Notes: a model not told the origin generated them from the letters alone. DNA of 64,000 nt from Owenia fusiformis (GCA_903813345.2 CAIIXF020000001.1:8437098-8501097), one strand, 5' to 3'. Shown: positions 21,471 to 34,956, counted from the first letter of the stretch. A program made the numbers and translations.

Positions 21471-24400
21471 ATGCAGAGGATATTTGTTTATGGTACCTTG
21501 AAAAAAGGTCAGCCTAACCATAAGTTCATCGCTGATGCTGAGAATGGAAGTTGTATTTTTATAGGAACTGGGAGAACAGTAGACAAGTGGCCACTTGTAA
21601 TTGCTTCAAAGTACAACATTCCCTTTTTACTGGACAATAAAGGGCATGGGAAGGTAAAGAATCTGTTATGGTCTAAAAGAAAAATATTCTCTACGTGTTT
21701 GATAAATACACTGTAACATGCAATTGATCATTTTGAATGAACTTTAGCAATTGTAAAAATGGACATAAAGAAACTGCACATGCTATCTATTGCAAGACTT
21801 ATGCCTACCACAACCGTCGCCATGTAAATCAGTGTTTTTAAGTAGCGCAAGGATCCTACCATGACCGTGGTAGTGTTATCGTGTAAGCCTGGTATAACCG
21901 TGACAGGCTGGTATAACCGTGACAATGCTGTATTATATTGCAAGGCCTGTCATGATCCTGGAAGTGTTATCTGGAAGCCTGGCGCGACCGTAGCCTTTAT
22001 TGTGGTTTATAAGCGAACGTGAATATTAATGTATAGTAGTTATTTTGATTTTGACATGATTAAGGTAGTTAAACCCCATGATCATAGTATTAAACTGTTT
22101 AATTGTAATGACGATCACTTAAAATTATTAAGGATATTCCTGGCATTAATGTCATACATATTTACTAGTCATTGCAATACATTATAACGGTCATAGTAGG
22201 ACTAAGCCTAAAGTTCTACATTACCACCCTCATACCTGGCCTTGCAATACTATATTACATTGTCACGGTCATACCAGGCTTTGCGATCCCATAATACATC
22301 GTCATGGTCATGCCAGGTTTTGAAATACACATTCTCACGGTCACTTATAGCAATTATAAATTTCTACATTACCACTCTCATACCCGAACTTGGAATACTA
22401 TATCACATTGCCACGGCGGTCTTACCAAGCCTTGCAATACTATATTACATTGTCACGGCCATGCCAGGCCTTGCAGTACTATATTACATTGCCACGGTCA
22501 TGCCAGGCTTTGCAATACACATTGTCACGGTTATAGCAGTCCTAATCGTAAATTTCTACATTTCCACTCTCATACCTGAACTTGCAATACTATATTACTA
22601 TACATTGTCACGGCCATGCCAGGCCTTGCAGTACTATATTACATTGCCACGGTCATGCCAGGCTTTGCAATACACATTGTCACGGTTATAGCAGTCCTAA
22701 TCGTAAATTTCTACATTACCACTCTCATACCTGAACTTGCAATAATATATTACATTGTCACGGCCATGCCAAGCCTTGCAGAACTATATTACATTGTCAT
22801 GGTCATGGCAGGCATTGCAATATAATACAGCATTGTCGCGGTTATACCAGGCTTTCACGATAACATTACCACGGTCATGGCAGGATCCTTGCGCTACTTA
22901 AAAACACTGAATAACATGGTGACGGTTACGCCAGGCGTTAGTCTTGCAACAGATAGGGTCTCAGAAACTGATAGAGCCCATGATGGAAATAACAAAGGGC
23001 AATACCAAAGTCAGCTGATTCATAATTTTATTGAGTTCTTATCAAACAAATATTTGGCCACCATATTGAATGATACTAACTGCATTTAGAGTCATCCAGC
23101 TGTGGAACAGTGAGTTTGGCTTACTCGAGTCTCTAGCTCTACTTGGCTAGAGGGGATTTCATTTGGAATACTGTGAACTCTATTTGAAAAAAGCTGGCCG
23201 TGATGTCATAAATTTATTGAATATTTTAAAAATCTCCAGATAAATAAATCATTAATCAAACCGGACCCAGCTCGGCTCCTTGATGAGATTAGGTGCATTC
23301 ATGCACCCTCTGGGTCTCTGAGGATCGTGTTGGCCCCAGCCTCTAATGCAAGTCCTTACGACAATCCAACGCATTAGAGGCGGTGTTCACCGTCTATGAT
23401 GAGATATGACATGATTTCATCAGAATTTCGTCTAAAATTAAAACAAAATGGCTCCAAGAAAAATGGCGATGTTCGAAAACTGGACGAAATGTCGTTAACG
23501 CCTGACATTAGTAACTGGCTGTAAATTTTAAGTTAGCAATCCAGAAGATGTGAACTAATACACTGATCACTTTATGTGTGTTTTGGAATTTTTGGTGAGG
23601 TAATAAGACCAAAACTCACAATTCAAATTGTGATATGGAAAAATGGCGGACATATGATTTCAAATTTTATGATGACGACATTACATGACCAGTTGTTCAT
23701 GCAGGAATATATCTGTACTGGAAGGCCACGATACAGTGGCCTAAGAAGGTAAAGTTTGGCTATCATATGTGTGGCCTCTTATATTTTGATGTTAGGCCAT
23801 GAATGAATGTTTCTATTTTTTCATATACTGTTGCATTATGGTCATTTGATTATCTTTACTCAATAGAATTTTTAATTGGACTATAGCACTGTTCCACAAC
23901 TGGATGACTCTAACTGCAGTTAGCTTCATTCAAGATGGTTGCCGAGATTCTTTCGTTTTCGATAAACCTCCGATTTCAGCTAAACTAAGTTGAATCTTGA
24001 TTCCAAAAGTTTCGCCATGCAAATTAATAAAACTATGATTGTATTCAACCACAAATGAATGCTCTAACACCCATAATATTAGAGAATTTTAAAGAAAACG
24101 ACTTCACTTAGAATGACTCTAACTGAAGTTGATGATCTACGCCATCATGACGTCATCATCAACTTCAGTTAGAGTCATTCTAAGTGAAGCCGTTTTCTTT
24201 AAAATTCTCCAATATCGCGGTTGTTTGAGCATTTATTTGTGGTTATTTACCATCGTAGCTTTATTAATTTGCATGGCGAAACATTTGGAATCCAGATTCA
24301 ACTTATTTTAGCCGAAATCGGAGGTTTATCGAAAACGAAATGATCTCGGCAACCATCTTGAATGAAGCTAACTGCAGTTAGAGTCATCCAGTTGTGGAAC

Positions 24401-26544
24401 AGTGTATAGAGTCTGAAAAAACATTGGATTGGATTGTAAAACTGAAAGCCATAGTACAGTGTAGTATTCCAGTTCCAGGTGACCATGGTGTTCCGCTTCC
24501 GTATCAGTTCTCAGTCTAATTGAAAGCCAATGGTCAAGAACTTTATCAATAGAAACACTAACAATAATGTGTATCTTCGAAGTATCTTCTGTCTTCTTCG
24601 AAATTCTATCAGCTATTGTATCAAAACCATCTTACTTGTGACCTCAAATGACCTTTGAATTACCCTGAGCGCAGAGGTTAGCTAAAAGTAATGAAAACTT
24701 CAAAAGTGCGAACAAAGCTTCAGTTATACATGTACGTACAGTATTGAATAATTGACCAACAACTGATCCAAATCAGAGAGTTTTGAATTCAGTACCTTTT
24801 GAAGAATTTTCACTAAGAAGATCGTTATTTTATATAGCTTATATATGACCTTTTCAGAGCGGCCATCCATGACCTCAATAATGTTGACCTTTTACAATCT
24901 CAGATTTGAATAAGGTCCAATTGCTTACTTTTGATTCCAGAGAGTCACTGGTGAAGTCTACAGTGTCAATCCACAACTAAAGGCAATTTTGGACAAACTT
25001 GAAATCAAATATCAAGAAATAGAACTAGACGTAGAGCTAGACAATCAACAAGAAGAAACTAAATGTTCATGTTATGTGATTAACAATTTTAAACAGGAGC
25101 TGATGGAACTTGATCTACTGGAGAGCTACATCGATGTTGAACTACGATTTGTCAGACTTCAGGATAGGGAACCCAATGACTTTTATGATTATATAACTGA
25201 TGTTCGCAATTTACCTTAAACTAAAATTTCCAACTGGAGATTTGTAGTAATGTTTCCCTCATAATGACATGAATGAGTGCCCATGCATAGTTTTTAGACG
25301 ACCCTTCGAAATTAGAGCGCTACAAGATGTTATCTGAGAGTCTGGAGCCATCAATAAAGCAGATAAAAGAATATCTGGTGTGCATTAATAGTGGACAGCA
25401 ATTAGCAAATTGATTTTAATGCCTCCTTAAATGCTCTACAAAGGTTGTGTTATAACACATTTATGCACTAACTAATAAATTATTCTATTTAACCGAAAAT
25501 TAGGAATTGAGCTTTGATAGTATTTTGTGATTGTCATAAAAAGTTAACATCACATGAATATTTATAATGACTAAATGTTTATTTATATGTGGGTATTGGT
25601 AGTATTGTTTTATATTAAAAGAAACTCAAAAAACTATTTTGCACCTTCTTCATGGTGTTTATCAAATTATTTAGTACATTTACTAATATAGTAGTAATAT
25701 AGGAAATATACATAGAACCTGAACTGCATAAATAATTAATCCTTTTGTTTTTTTAATTTTTTATTATAATATTCGATTAAATTGGACTAAAAGGATAACA
25801 CATTCTCTCATTCACTCCTTTCCTTTATGCAAAAGATAAGCAAAAAATGTCATTAAGTCATCAGTTTTGTCATGGGGTTTCTCTTGAAAGTCCATGGTTT
25901 TGTGAAGTGTTTGATGAATTGAATAATGAACATACCCTGTTTTTTATGTCAATTACAGCTGCAAAGGTAAACTAAAGGCCCTCTCTATCAGTTTAGTCAA
26001 TCTGGAAAACTTTGACAAGATATGGAACACTATTGTCTCTGGAATACCATGAATATCACAGACAAGTAGTTACTGTATCATTCACGAAACCTTCTTGTTG
26101 GCAGGCACCTACAGATTCTTAAGCGAGAAAATACATTTTACTTTACAGAATGTCCTTGGAGAAATTTACGAAGTTGACTCAAAGATGGCAGCATTTCTGG
26201 ATGAATTTGAGGATTGTCCAAAGTGGTACCAACGTGACCCCATTACTGTTGAACTTTTAAATGAACCTGATAACTCAGTCAGTATCAAAGATCAAGCCAT
26301 GGAGGTAGAATCTGAAGTAAATAAAATAACAGGAACATCCACCCAAGAATGCATAGTGTATAAACTAAAGGCTTTCAAGGATGAACTTTCAAAGTTACCC
26401 ACCATCATGGATTATGATGGTTTCAAAGAACCTGTTTATGATAGTAAGGCAGACAATGAAATACCATATGGTATATACAACAATTATGATCCTATTGGTG
26501 ATACAGTAGATTCTGAAAAATTGAAGAAGTTGGGGATTGTATAA
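21471..26544 (+). CDS. GGACT: Gamma-glutamylaminecyclotransferase (GGACT), two alternative terminal exons
   Basis: Exon 1 (21471-21653, 61 codons) starts MQRIFVYGTLKKGQPNH, the YGTL loop of the GGCT-like fold, and ends at AAG with donor GTAAAG, phase 0. It can join exon 2b (26149-26544; 192-residue product) or exon 2a (24941-25219; 153-residue product); both acceptors are phase 0. Either way Glu82 of the LD-x-x-E motif, the family's catalytic acid, falls at residue 82, as in human GGACT (153 residues). Known role: cyclises gamma-glutamyl amines such as gamma-glutamyl-epsilon-lysine to 5-oxoproline and free lysine, clearing transglutaminase crosslinks, in the cytosol. An in-frame ATG at 21423 directly follows a CAG and could add 16 residues; I prefer 21471 by homology. 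The 3.3-kb first intron carries two foldback elements. Confidence 0.9.
21775..22965. mobile_element. Foldback element with a minisatellite core, in GGACT intron 1
   Basis: Left arm (about 21785-21955) and right arm (about 22805-22960) are imperfect complements: TTTTTAAGTAGCGCAAGGATC at 21835 pairs with GATCCTTGCGCTACTTAAAAA at 22885, and CTATCTATTGCAAGACTTA pairs with the sequence near 22940. Between them are tandem units of about 45-90 bases built from CACGGTCATGCCAGGC, TTGCAATACTATATTACATTG and ATTTCTACATTACCACTCTCATACC. The 149-codon plus-strand frame is this repeat, not a gene. Confidence 0.8.
23058..23112. mobile_element. End fragment of the CACTGTTCC element
   Basis: CCACCATATTGAATGATACTAACTGC ... 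GTGGAACAGTG is a diverged copy of the right end of the element at 23887-24404, ending at the same terminal CAGTG. Its left part is missing. Confidence 0.65.
23887..24404. mobile_element. Near-perfect palindromic element, 5-bp TATAG duplication
   Basis: It starts CACTGTTCCACAACTGGATG and ends with the complement; flanks are TATAG on each side (23882-23886 and 24405-24409). The arms pair over almost the full 518 bases, with the centre near 24150 (CATGACGTCATCATC). The arms differ by scattered substitutions. No coding capacity. It lies in GGACT intron 1 and is partly copied at 17715-18085. CAC-type ends with a 5-bp duplication fit a Transib-like mover, as for 238-907; inference only. Confidence 0.85.
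24941..25219 (+). CDS. GGACT: GGACT alternative terminal exon 2a (shorter, divergent)
   Basis: It follows TTTTGATTCCAG and reads RVTGEVYSVNPQLKAILDKL in phase 0 with exon 1, then continues for 92 codons to a TAA. LDKLE keeps the catalytic Glu (82) and a following YQ; the CP-x-x motif between them is shortened by about four residues compared with exon 2b. The later part has CSCYVINNF where the family has its last strand, then an acidic tail. Same fold position as exon 2b, low identity to it: an ancient exon duplication. Whether it is spliced in is unknown; the open frame and conserved Glu argue it is not dead. Confidence 0.75.
   Translation, partial: RVTGEVYSVNPQLKAILDKLEIKYQEIELDVELDNQQEETKCSCYVINNFKQELMELDLLESYIDVELRFVRLQDREPNDFYDYITDVRNLP
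26149..26544 (+). CDS. GGACT: GGACT terminal exon 2b (canonical)
   Basis: It follows TTTTACTTTACAG and reads NVLGEIYEVDSKMAAFLDEF then EDCPKWYQR, the closest match to the vertebrate LDDFESCP-x-x-YQR signature, in phase 0 with exon 1. Glu82 is retained. ECIVYKLKAF corresponds to the final beta strand. An acidic insertion of about 20 residues and a C-terminal tail of about 35 make the product 192 residues, longer than human GGACT. Stop at 26542-26544; AATAAA at about 26762 could serve for 3' processing. Confidence 0.88.
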   Translation, partial: NVLGEIYEVDSKMAAFLDEFEDCPKWYQRDPITVELLNEPDNSVSIKDQAMEVESEVNKITGTSTQECIVYKLKAFKDELSKLPTIMDYDGFKEPVYDSKADNEIPYGIYNNYDPIGDTVDSEKLKKLGIV

Positions 26545-29500
26545 GAGGAGGAAATACTCCATAATTCATAGATGAACATATTTCTATGACCTAACCTCGA
26601 GAGGTTCATTTTGATTTGGAGATCTGTTCATCTTTGAAATCTGGAGTGTTCCCCTCCTCTTGGACTGTATGAAAAAAGTATGACAGCAAATGATGAAGAG
26701 TGCAAAATTGTGGAAGCATTCTTTGATTTTAAAGCAACTTTCATAATTTTTCAAAGTATACAATAAATCAGATTATAAATGGTCCATTTTGTATTTATGA
26801 TTCCAAATGGAGCTATATACACAGAGATACATGTATATACAGACTATATTCATAAGATTTCTTAACCCTCGATTATCTGTTGCTGAATGTTTTGAAGTAT
26901 TTAAAAATTGTATTAAACAAGAACTTTAAAGGGCCACTGACTTTAATGTAATATATTAAAGTATTAATAACGCATAGACATTAGAAGTAGCAAATAGAGT
27001 TCACTTTATACAGCAGATAAATAAAATATAATATTATTTATATGTGAACAATTATAATCACATTTGTCCATCCTTCAAAGATCGAGCATCACTGTCCAAG
27101 TCCAAGGTCATGGAATAAACTGAAATACCATTGGATCAAGGAGGGTATTTGTCAGATTCAGATAGGATTTCTAGTTTAAATTCTTAACAACAGTTGTATA
27201 CTATTAAAATTTTCACATTCCATTAATTTAGTGAAGTTGATTGAATTCCATTATCTCCACAAATAAGTTTTACTGACATCCACTTCTTCAAAACTATTTC
27301 CATTCATGTATACAATATTTTTAACTTGATAGAAAATTGGTGTGACAAAAAACGCTTGAGCAAATTGTAAAACTTGTAAACCTTACTCCATTGTCCTTTG
27401 TTGCCTCTTTAATTGTTGTTTATTTTAGCAGCATACTTTGTATATTATTTAGACCTCAGTTATACCTTTTACTTCAATTTTTGAGCCCTTTGGCCTGCAT
27501 GTTTATATACTTTACATGTATTAGTTTTTCAGAACTATATACAGTTTGAAGTACGATATTACATATGTATGTTAAAACTACATGTACTCTACAGTAACAG
27601 GGACCATTGTCACAACAAAATGGAGCAAGCAGATATTAGTAGAGAAATCTTAGAACATTTTCTGTGATTTTTGGTTTGAACATACACCGATACTTCAATG
27701 CATTTACCTCAAAGACAATCAAAACTGTGATAAATGCAAGATGAGCAATCAACAGGGTAAAAAAAACTTTCAGTTATAATACAAATTGATTACTTTAAAT
27801 TGTTTATGAAATATTATGATTTTATTTTGGTCATGTATGAATAGATTACTGCATAACATGCATATACAGCATTGACTGTCATTGTATAGTTTATTTTACT
27901 AAAGGTTGATAAGCCCAAGTGGGTTGGGTTGTATTTTTATAACAATTTTCTTTCATATTGTATTAATTTTATTGTAACTATTTACCACTGCAATGAAATA
28001 AAATAAAATTGAACTAAATTTTCTATTAGCTGTCAATTTTTTAAATTTTAGAATGACCTAAGGAATAAGAAATGTCCAAAATTAGAATTTAAAAAGGAGA
28101 TATCCATTTTTTCAAAACTTTAAAAGAATACAAGCCATGCCTGAAAAGGAATGCTATGAGCAAAATATTTGTAGAATTCTGAAAATTTTCAATCAGTTAC
28201 CCCCAGCCCCATCCATCCCTAGGCTTGTTGCCATCCTTAGTTTCTCCTTTTAAGCACTTTATTAACTTCAGTTCATTTTGAAAGATGGCTCTGCTACCTG
28301 GAATAATGTGGTGAATCCCATCAAAACATCATTTATCTTTTGACAAAGATGCCATCTTTATAACATATAACCAGGATTGAGAATAAAAACAACCCTTCAT
28401 GTCACTCTCTTTACTCTCTTTATACTCATCTCCCAATCTTGAAAACGACAGACCTTTGGAAATCCAAAATGCTCTTATGATCAAAGCTAATCTGGGTCTT
28501 TTAGTTTGATGTGTTCTGATTACGATGTTTTTAATTCATATTCCTTTCCTTATTCCTTTTTTTAAACATTTTTAAAAGCTTTTAGAAGGCTTTTTGAGCA
28601 TGCCAAAGTACCTTTTACTTCCAATGAGGAGGGGGACTTGGTCGCACATATTAGCTGTTAAAATATATTGTATTTGTAACATCTCTCTGATATGAAAGAA
28701 GGAATACACTGGTTTAACAGTATGTCTAGCACTAAGATAATATGCAATAATAATTTTAGCTTTGAGAGTCGTTTTGTATGGATTTTTCAGTATGGGTGCA
28801 AGTATGGCTGGGTGCAAGTATGGGTCATGGATATCATGTCACTCAGATTTAATTTTAAATAAAAAGGAAATCAAAAAATGAGTAGTTTTAAGATGGATCA
28901 ATCTTTTAGTTTAGAATCATCATCACTAAAAGAAAAGCTCTTGAATATGTTGGATAATCTCATTAACAACTTTTATTCAACTTTATTTGTTCATTCCCAT
29001 TTGTATCAGAATATATAGAAATCATAATTCTATGGAATGTTTGTCAAGTGGTTAAGTGGCTGGATCTCATGTATGCAGTTTCAATAAATGCTTGTGTGTG
29101 GGATGACATGTATGTACAGATATTCATTGATTTGTAGACACAATTATTGTCCTATCCTGGTTTATTTTATGTTACACCATCATAATACATGTATGCTGAT
29201 ATATTGAATGTATTTTGATATGTATATTGATATTTTGAAATACCCCTCCTACTTTTATTTGAGATGGAACATTTTAGATGCTCCAAAAATATGTTTGTTA
29301 AATGATTGGTGACAATCTTTCCCCCCATATTTTTCAGTTGAAACACCCCCTTTAGTGTTTAGTGACAACATGAAAACTACCTCAATGAAATAGAACATAT
29401 TGTAAGTCTAATTCTCATAAAAAGACTTTTGAATCAAAAAGTAACTGAGCAAAAATTTATATGTCAGGATTTTGTTTTAAAAGATAAAAAATCCATACTG

Positions 29501-32500
29501 TTTTCTTCGAGTCCAAATTTTTTACAAAGAAAACTCTCAATTTCTCTTTATTTGGTACTCAAAATGCAGTCAAAATATATTTTAACTACATGTATAATTA
29601 AGCAATGTGTTTATTTTTACCACATTTATTTTCGAATTTAAATTTTTAATAAACAAAATACATCCAAAGCCAATACAGCAGCAGCATAATATATATACAG
29701 AATTATATTCATCATAATGCATATTAAAGTGGCAACAAAGAATTCTGTTTAAGGTGTAAATGTTGGAAACAATCCTCTCCTAGCATACTAATTTTGTTAG
29801 CTGAAAATGTTATTATCTGAAAAGGAATTGGCTTGTTCGATCATATAGGGAAATTATTGAGTATTTAAAAATGGAGAAATATCCAAAGTAATTAGAACTG
29901 CCATATAATTAAATCAGAGGATTTTTTAAGCTTTGATATTTCTCGAAAAGAATGTTTGTACCAAAGTCTTTTGATTGTGAAGTTTTGTTTTTAGGAAAAG
30001 AATTATTATAGAAACTGCCCTTTAAGAAAATATATCATTTGATCCTAAAATAATGATATGATGTATATCAAGGGGCGCTTATCTGTCATTAGTAACATGA
30101 TATTCGCCAGAAATAATGAATGTCATTACCAGGGCATAAATTTTTTTTTCTATAAATCTTGAACGACATGAATGCCTGATCAATCCCCGGGATCAATCAT
30201 CTAATTTTCAATCTCATTATGAAAACCAGTTCATGCCTTGGAAATGCCTTGTTTAGACAAAATGACCAAATTCGTTCCAGAGTACATTCAAAACAAATAC
30301 AGTATGAACCCAGGAATGGTTACAATACTGTCATTCATATGGAGCCACATTGTACACATCCCTGATCCCTATGTTAATATTAATACAACCAACAAGTACC
30401 ATGTTTTATCAAGTTTTATCGCCTAGGTGCATATGCCTTAATCTTATCACTAGGCTAATTTTGCATTATCTCTCTTTGCACAAGGTAATCATTGGGGGAA
30501 ATATAAGGCATAGTTCAAGCACATGTTCAGTATTGCAGCCGACAAAGCCACAGATGAACAACTGAAGGATCTACTTGACAAAGAATCAGTCACATTGCTG
30601 ATACAGACACAAAGGGAGCCTAACCATTAACCAAAACGTGGATCGATAGATATTAACAATAGAAGATTTCCTGACTGAACGATGATGTAGTGTGTAAGTA
30701 CTAATTTTATCAAAATCATTTATCAAAGTTATTTCTTTCTAACATTATCAAACATATTTATTTCAGCATTATGGGATAATGGGTTCATAGGGATCCATAA
30801 TATTTTGAAGGGAAATTATTTTTGAAACAGCTTGGTACATTCATTTTGAATTTAGATTAACAGGAATAACCTATGGTACAATACTGCCTATTTGAAATAT
30901 TGTGGGTTTTGAATATGAAGTTCTATTAATGGATATTTCAAAGTGGAGAATAATAGATGTTCATTTCAGTATTTCAACCTACTAGTTTTTGGAAAATTGA
31001 TTAGTTTAAGTTCAGCTTAAGTCAAATCAATGTCCTATAACACATCTTACTTAAGACCTTACACAAACTACCTTTATAGGAATTTCATTGTTTGGAAGAA
31101 ATCATTTCTTAGTCAGTAGAGATTGGCTATAAAATGAAAAGTTGAACAATATTTGTTGTTATCAAGCATGGGGAGAAAGTCAACCCCCCCCCCCCCCTTA
31201 ATATTCTCTAGTCTGTATCAATATAGAGAACATAAAGGGAGGGGTGACTTACACCCCACATTATCAAGCAAACATAGGTGTATTTGTTGATGGACCTTTA
31301 AATGATTTAACTGTCTGAACAATCCCATATTACAATATATTCCTAGGTTTATTCAGAGTACATTATTCAACTAATAATGAAACCAAATACTCTGATCTGG
31401 TTTGTTGGAATATTTATTTATTTCATTGGTCATTAATTTTACAAGTTGGTGTGGCAATATCTCCCATTATCTTTCCATACTTAGTAACAGAGTCTGGTAA
31501 ATTATTTGGGATTGATGTAAAGTTGATGCATCCAAGGAACAAATAAACCAAAAGTTAATAATTGACTGACATGACTGATAACATCCTCTTATGTATTTCC
31601 CTATATCTACCAACTGTAATCACTTGGCAACTATCTGAAATTTTAGTGTTAGATTGTGATAAAATTCAAGTACCTATAAAATGCTAATGAAATGAGGCCA
31701 TAGACAATGAGCAATATGTCACCTGTGTTAATTGGTCTCACCAAAAGCCACACCTGTAGATTAGAAGCTCAAGAGGCCATGCATTCTGAATTTATTGGCC
31801 TCTTCAATATTCTAGAATTTAATCATTTGTTCAGAGCAGACTCCATTGATCAGTCAATGTTTTTCAAATCAGATATTGACTTTTGAGGTATCAAATCAAT
31901 GTAAGAATCAGAAATAAAAAGATTCATCCATTTCATCTCATGCGATCTAAAATTGTGAATTCCCAAACATACAAAGATGACCAATTGTCTAATGTACTGG
32001 GCCTTAATTTCATTCAAATCTCACAAACGTAAGATCAACTTAGCAACAAGAAAATGTACTCAATCCATTCATCTTTTCATCTTTGAATTTTAGGTTATTC
32101 CCCTCTCACTATAATATTTTTAGGAAATGTCAAAATGGTCAAACATCCTGTTGCATTATGGGAAATATAATCCTCTAGTATATCCTAGATGAGAGGTCAT
32201 CAATAATTGCCTTAATGAGGTTGATAAATATGATTACCATACACCATTACATGTGTAAAGCTGAATGGTCAACAGCTCAACAAATATGTGGGGAGGGGAC
32301 ATAAATATAGGGCTTCAGACTCCAGGTAATCAAATATAGATTTACTCTAGACTGTAGTCACATTTATGAATGGGATTAAAATATCAGATTTTATCAGATG
32401 TAGAATGGGCATCAGTGGGGTTCAGTTCACTTAGGAAATGACATCCTAACATTGGAACACACACATTGTGAATAAATTAGTTTACAAGTCATACCTTCAG

Positions 32501-34688
32501 TTGAACAGACCAGTATCATATTGTTAAACCAATGTAATCCTTCAGTCATATGTGATACTTTGAAGGATCAAGATGAACCAGTAGAGCAGAATAATCATAC
32601 ATCATGTCAAATAACTATTGATTTCTCAGGTATAACATATTGGAATTCTACATCAGCAAAATCTTCATCAACATGATCCAAGTGCAATTATTTTCGGGAA
32701 TAGTGGCATTATATTGTGTTTCAATCAAATATTATGCTGCTATTCACGAGGTGCAAGGCACTATTCAACTTGAGACGTGCGGTACTACAGTAACACAACT
32801 AAAGAAGAAATATTCATCAATGGTACTGGAAAGGTACTATTCAACTGGACCATTCGAATATCTGTTAAATGACATCAACTTCCCAGCTTTGATACATGAC
32901 AGGAAAACTATCATATGATCAATTTCATATGCTCTCAAAATTAATTTATGAAACTTGAAAATTGAATTTTTTAACATTATGTACATTGTGACAATGTGAA
33001 AATGATTCTTATAAAGGGGCATATTCCAATTTTCAAAAAATGCATAGCTTAAACTAAACTGTTCATTTTAACATGTTTAAAGTCAAATGAATTGTTGGAC
33101 CTTTTTACATTTATCACTTACATGCAACAAAAGCTATTTTAGTTTATTTAAATTGGTGGTATGTTGATTTTATTGTTCCCTAGAAATTCACAAACATATA
33201 CATCTCAAACTTATCACTATAACTGTATATTGGCTGCTTGAGACATCTTCCTGTACTCAGTGCTCCATTCTCTGAAACACACCTACATATATATATTCAG
33301 AGGACATAAACTAACAGATTTTCAGCATATAAAACATTCTTACATTATTTATTCTATGGGCTACCTAGAATCAGAAAATTTCGTTTACTTGTTTATGATT
33401 TGCTATAGTAAACCTTTTGATGCTCTGAGCACAGGAGGATGTCTTAAAAAACCTGATTATTTTACAACACCAACATGAGTATGTTACATCCTTGTTTTAA
33501 AATGCTGAAATATGCTGTCTTAACGGTTACTGCAACTTTGACATCAAGGCAACTTTATACAGTTTATCATATACTTTACATATGTTAACTTCACACAAAG
33601 AAACACTGCAAAGTTACCATAACATAACAAGGGGCATCCCAATGGGGAAAATTACTTCAAGAAGTGTTAGTTTTCAATGACAGAAATGAGCGATTAACAA
33701 TGAAGAAACACAAAAATTCTACAGAAAATCATCAATAAAATGAAAGATATACCACTTACCATTGGGAGCCCCACCTAGGAATAGAGTAAACATGAACAGG
33801 GTACAATTTCATCATTTATAATTGATATTCATAAAACCTATTATCTAAGAATTCGAAAAAACTAATAGGCACTGTTAAGATTGGCAAATGTGAAACTACT
33901 GTCTATTTTCACAATTCCATATTATTTGGCACCTAAACCGAACCTTTGTATAACAAATAGTATATATTTCTTGTTTTTGTAATCACTCTTAAATAATTTC
34001 ATGAAAATTCACTCGTCCCCTTGAAGAACATTTGAAATTTGATGGGTCTCTGGGAGTTGGTCAGGGTAACGGCATTGCATAACCAACTGCCCAAAAATAA
34101 TATTCAAAAGTGTGCAGTAACATTGTCTTAAAATAATATGTGTGATGTGCATGACTTAACAAACATGTAAATAAAAAATTAACACAACCTTAAATAATTG
34201 CATTGCCATATCAATGTACTTAGCTATGGCACAGCATTGATCCCAATTTACATTGAAAAGTTTACTCAATGCCACAAAATACTCAATAGTTTTTCACATC
34301 ACATATTGCATTCTATTTTGTATTTTTAAAAATCTTTTTATTGATGAAATTATTTTGAAATCGCTTCCTATTCCTCACTCAGATTTTACATATATACGAA
34401 AATAAAATATAATTGAATACTAGAAGGGGCCATACCAAAATGAGTCACACCATGCACCACAAACTAGTGGTCAATATATTGATTCTATAAAGATGTGGAT
34501 AACCTTGATATCTTGATGTACGATATAAATTTTGGACTGGTGGAGCTATCAATTAGCAAAGGGTGTTATGTTGTGACAATGAAGAGAATTTACTATTTAG
34601 GCATCTTGATATGGTCCCTTTATGACAGCAGTTACCAATGGAAGAAAATATCATATTTCACTAAGCACATACTGGAAATATGCATTTA
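26545..34688. other. Long AT-rich intergenic stretch, no gene seen
   Basis: Begins with the GGACT 3' UTR. I examined the frames above 60 codons and found no domain, and no exon with convincing splice sites. The stretch 27895-28020 ends in a tail of GAAATAAAATAAAATTGAAC and may be the 3' end of an old LINE. A poly-C tract lies near 31184. Nothing else is supported. Confidence 0.5.
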
Positions 34689-34956
34689 CAGGGCATTCAA
34701 TAAGTATTGCTAATTTTTATTAACTCTTGTTATCTTGCTTTTTTCTTCATGAAACTTTCAAAACATGAGAAACACATATCTGACCTTATTCTATCCAAAT
34801 TTCTGGACAACTGACCTAGTATTGACAAAGTTATGGTTACTATGGTGTCTTGAGATTTTCAGAGAATAAAGTCAAATATATGTAGCCGATGTTGTGAAGG
34901 GAAAGCAAACAGAACAAAAGTTATAGCAAAATTAGCAATACTTATTGAACGCCCTG
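34689..34956. mobile_element. Short MITE with CAGGGCATTCAATAAG ends
   Basis: CAGGGCATTCAATAAGTATT at the left is matched by AATACTTATTGAACGCCCTG at the right (one mismatch in 20), continuing through GCTAATTTT. About 268 bases. TA precedes the left end but the right flank is GA, so the target duplication is not preserved or the end is one step off. Confidence 0.75.

Noticed and set aside
22242-22691. 149-codon plus-strand frame
   Set aside because: It runs through the minisatellite of the foldback element; amino-acid content follows the repeat.
23265-23400. tRNA- or SINE-like hairpin (GGTGCATTCATGCACC)
   Set aside because: No A and B box spacing or cloverleaf could be built; left as unexplained repeat-like sequence.
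32640-32918. 92-codon plus-strand frame MEFYISKIF...
   Set aside because: No domain, no convincing splice sites and AT-rich composition like its surroundings; likely chance.
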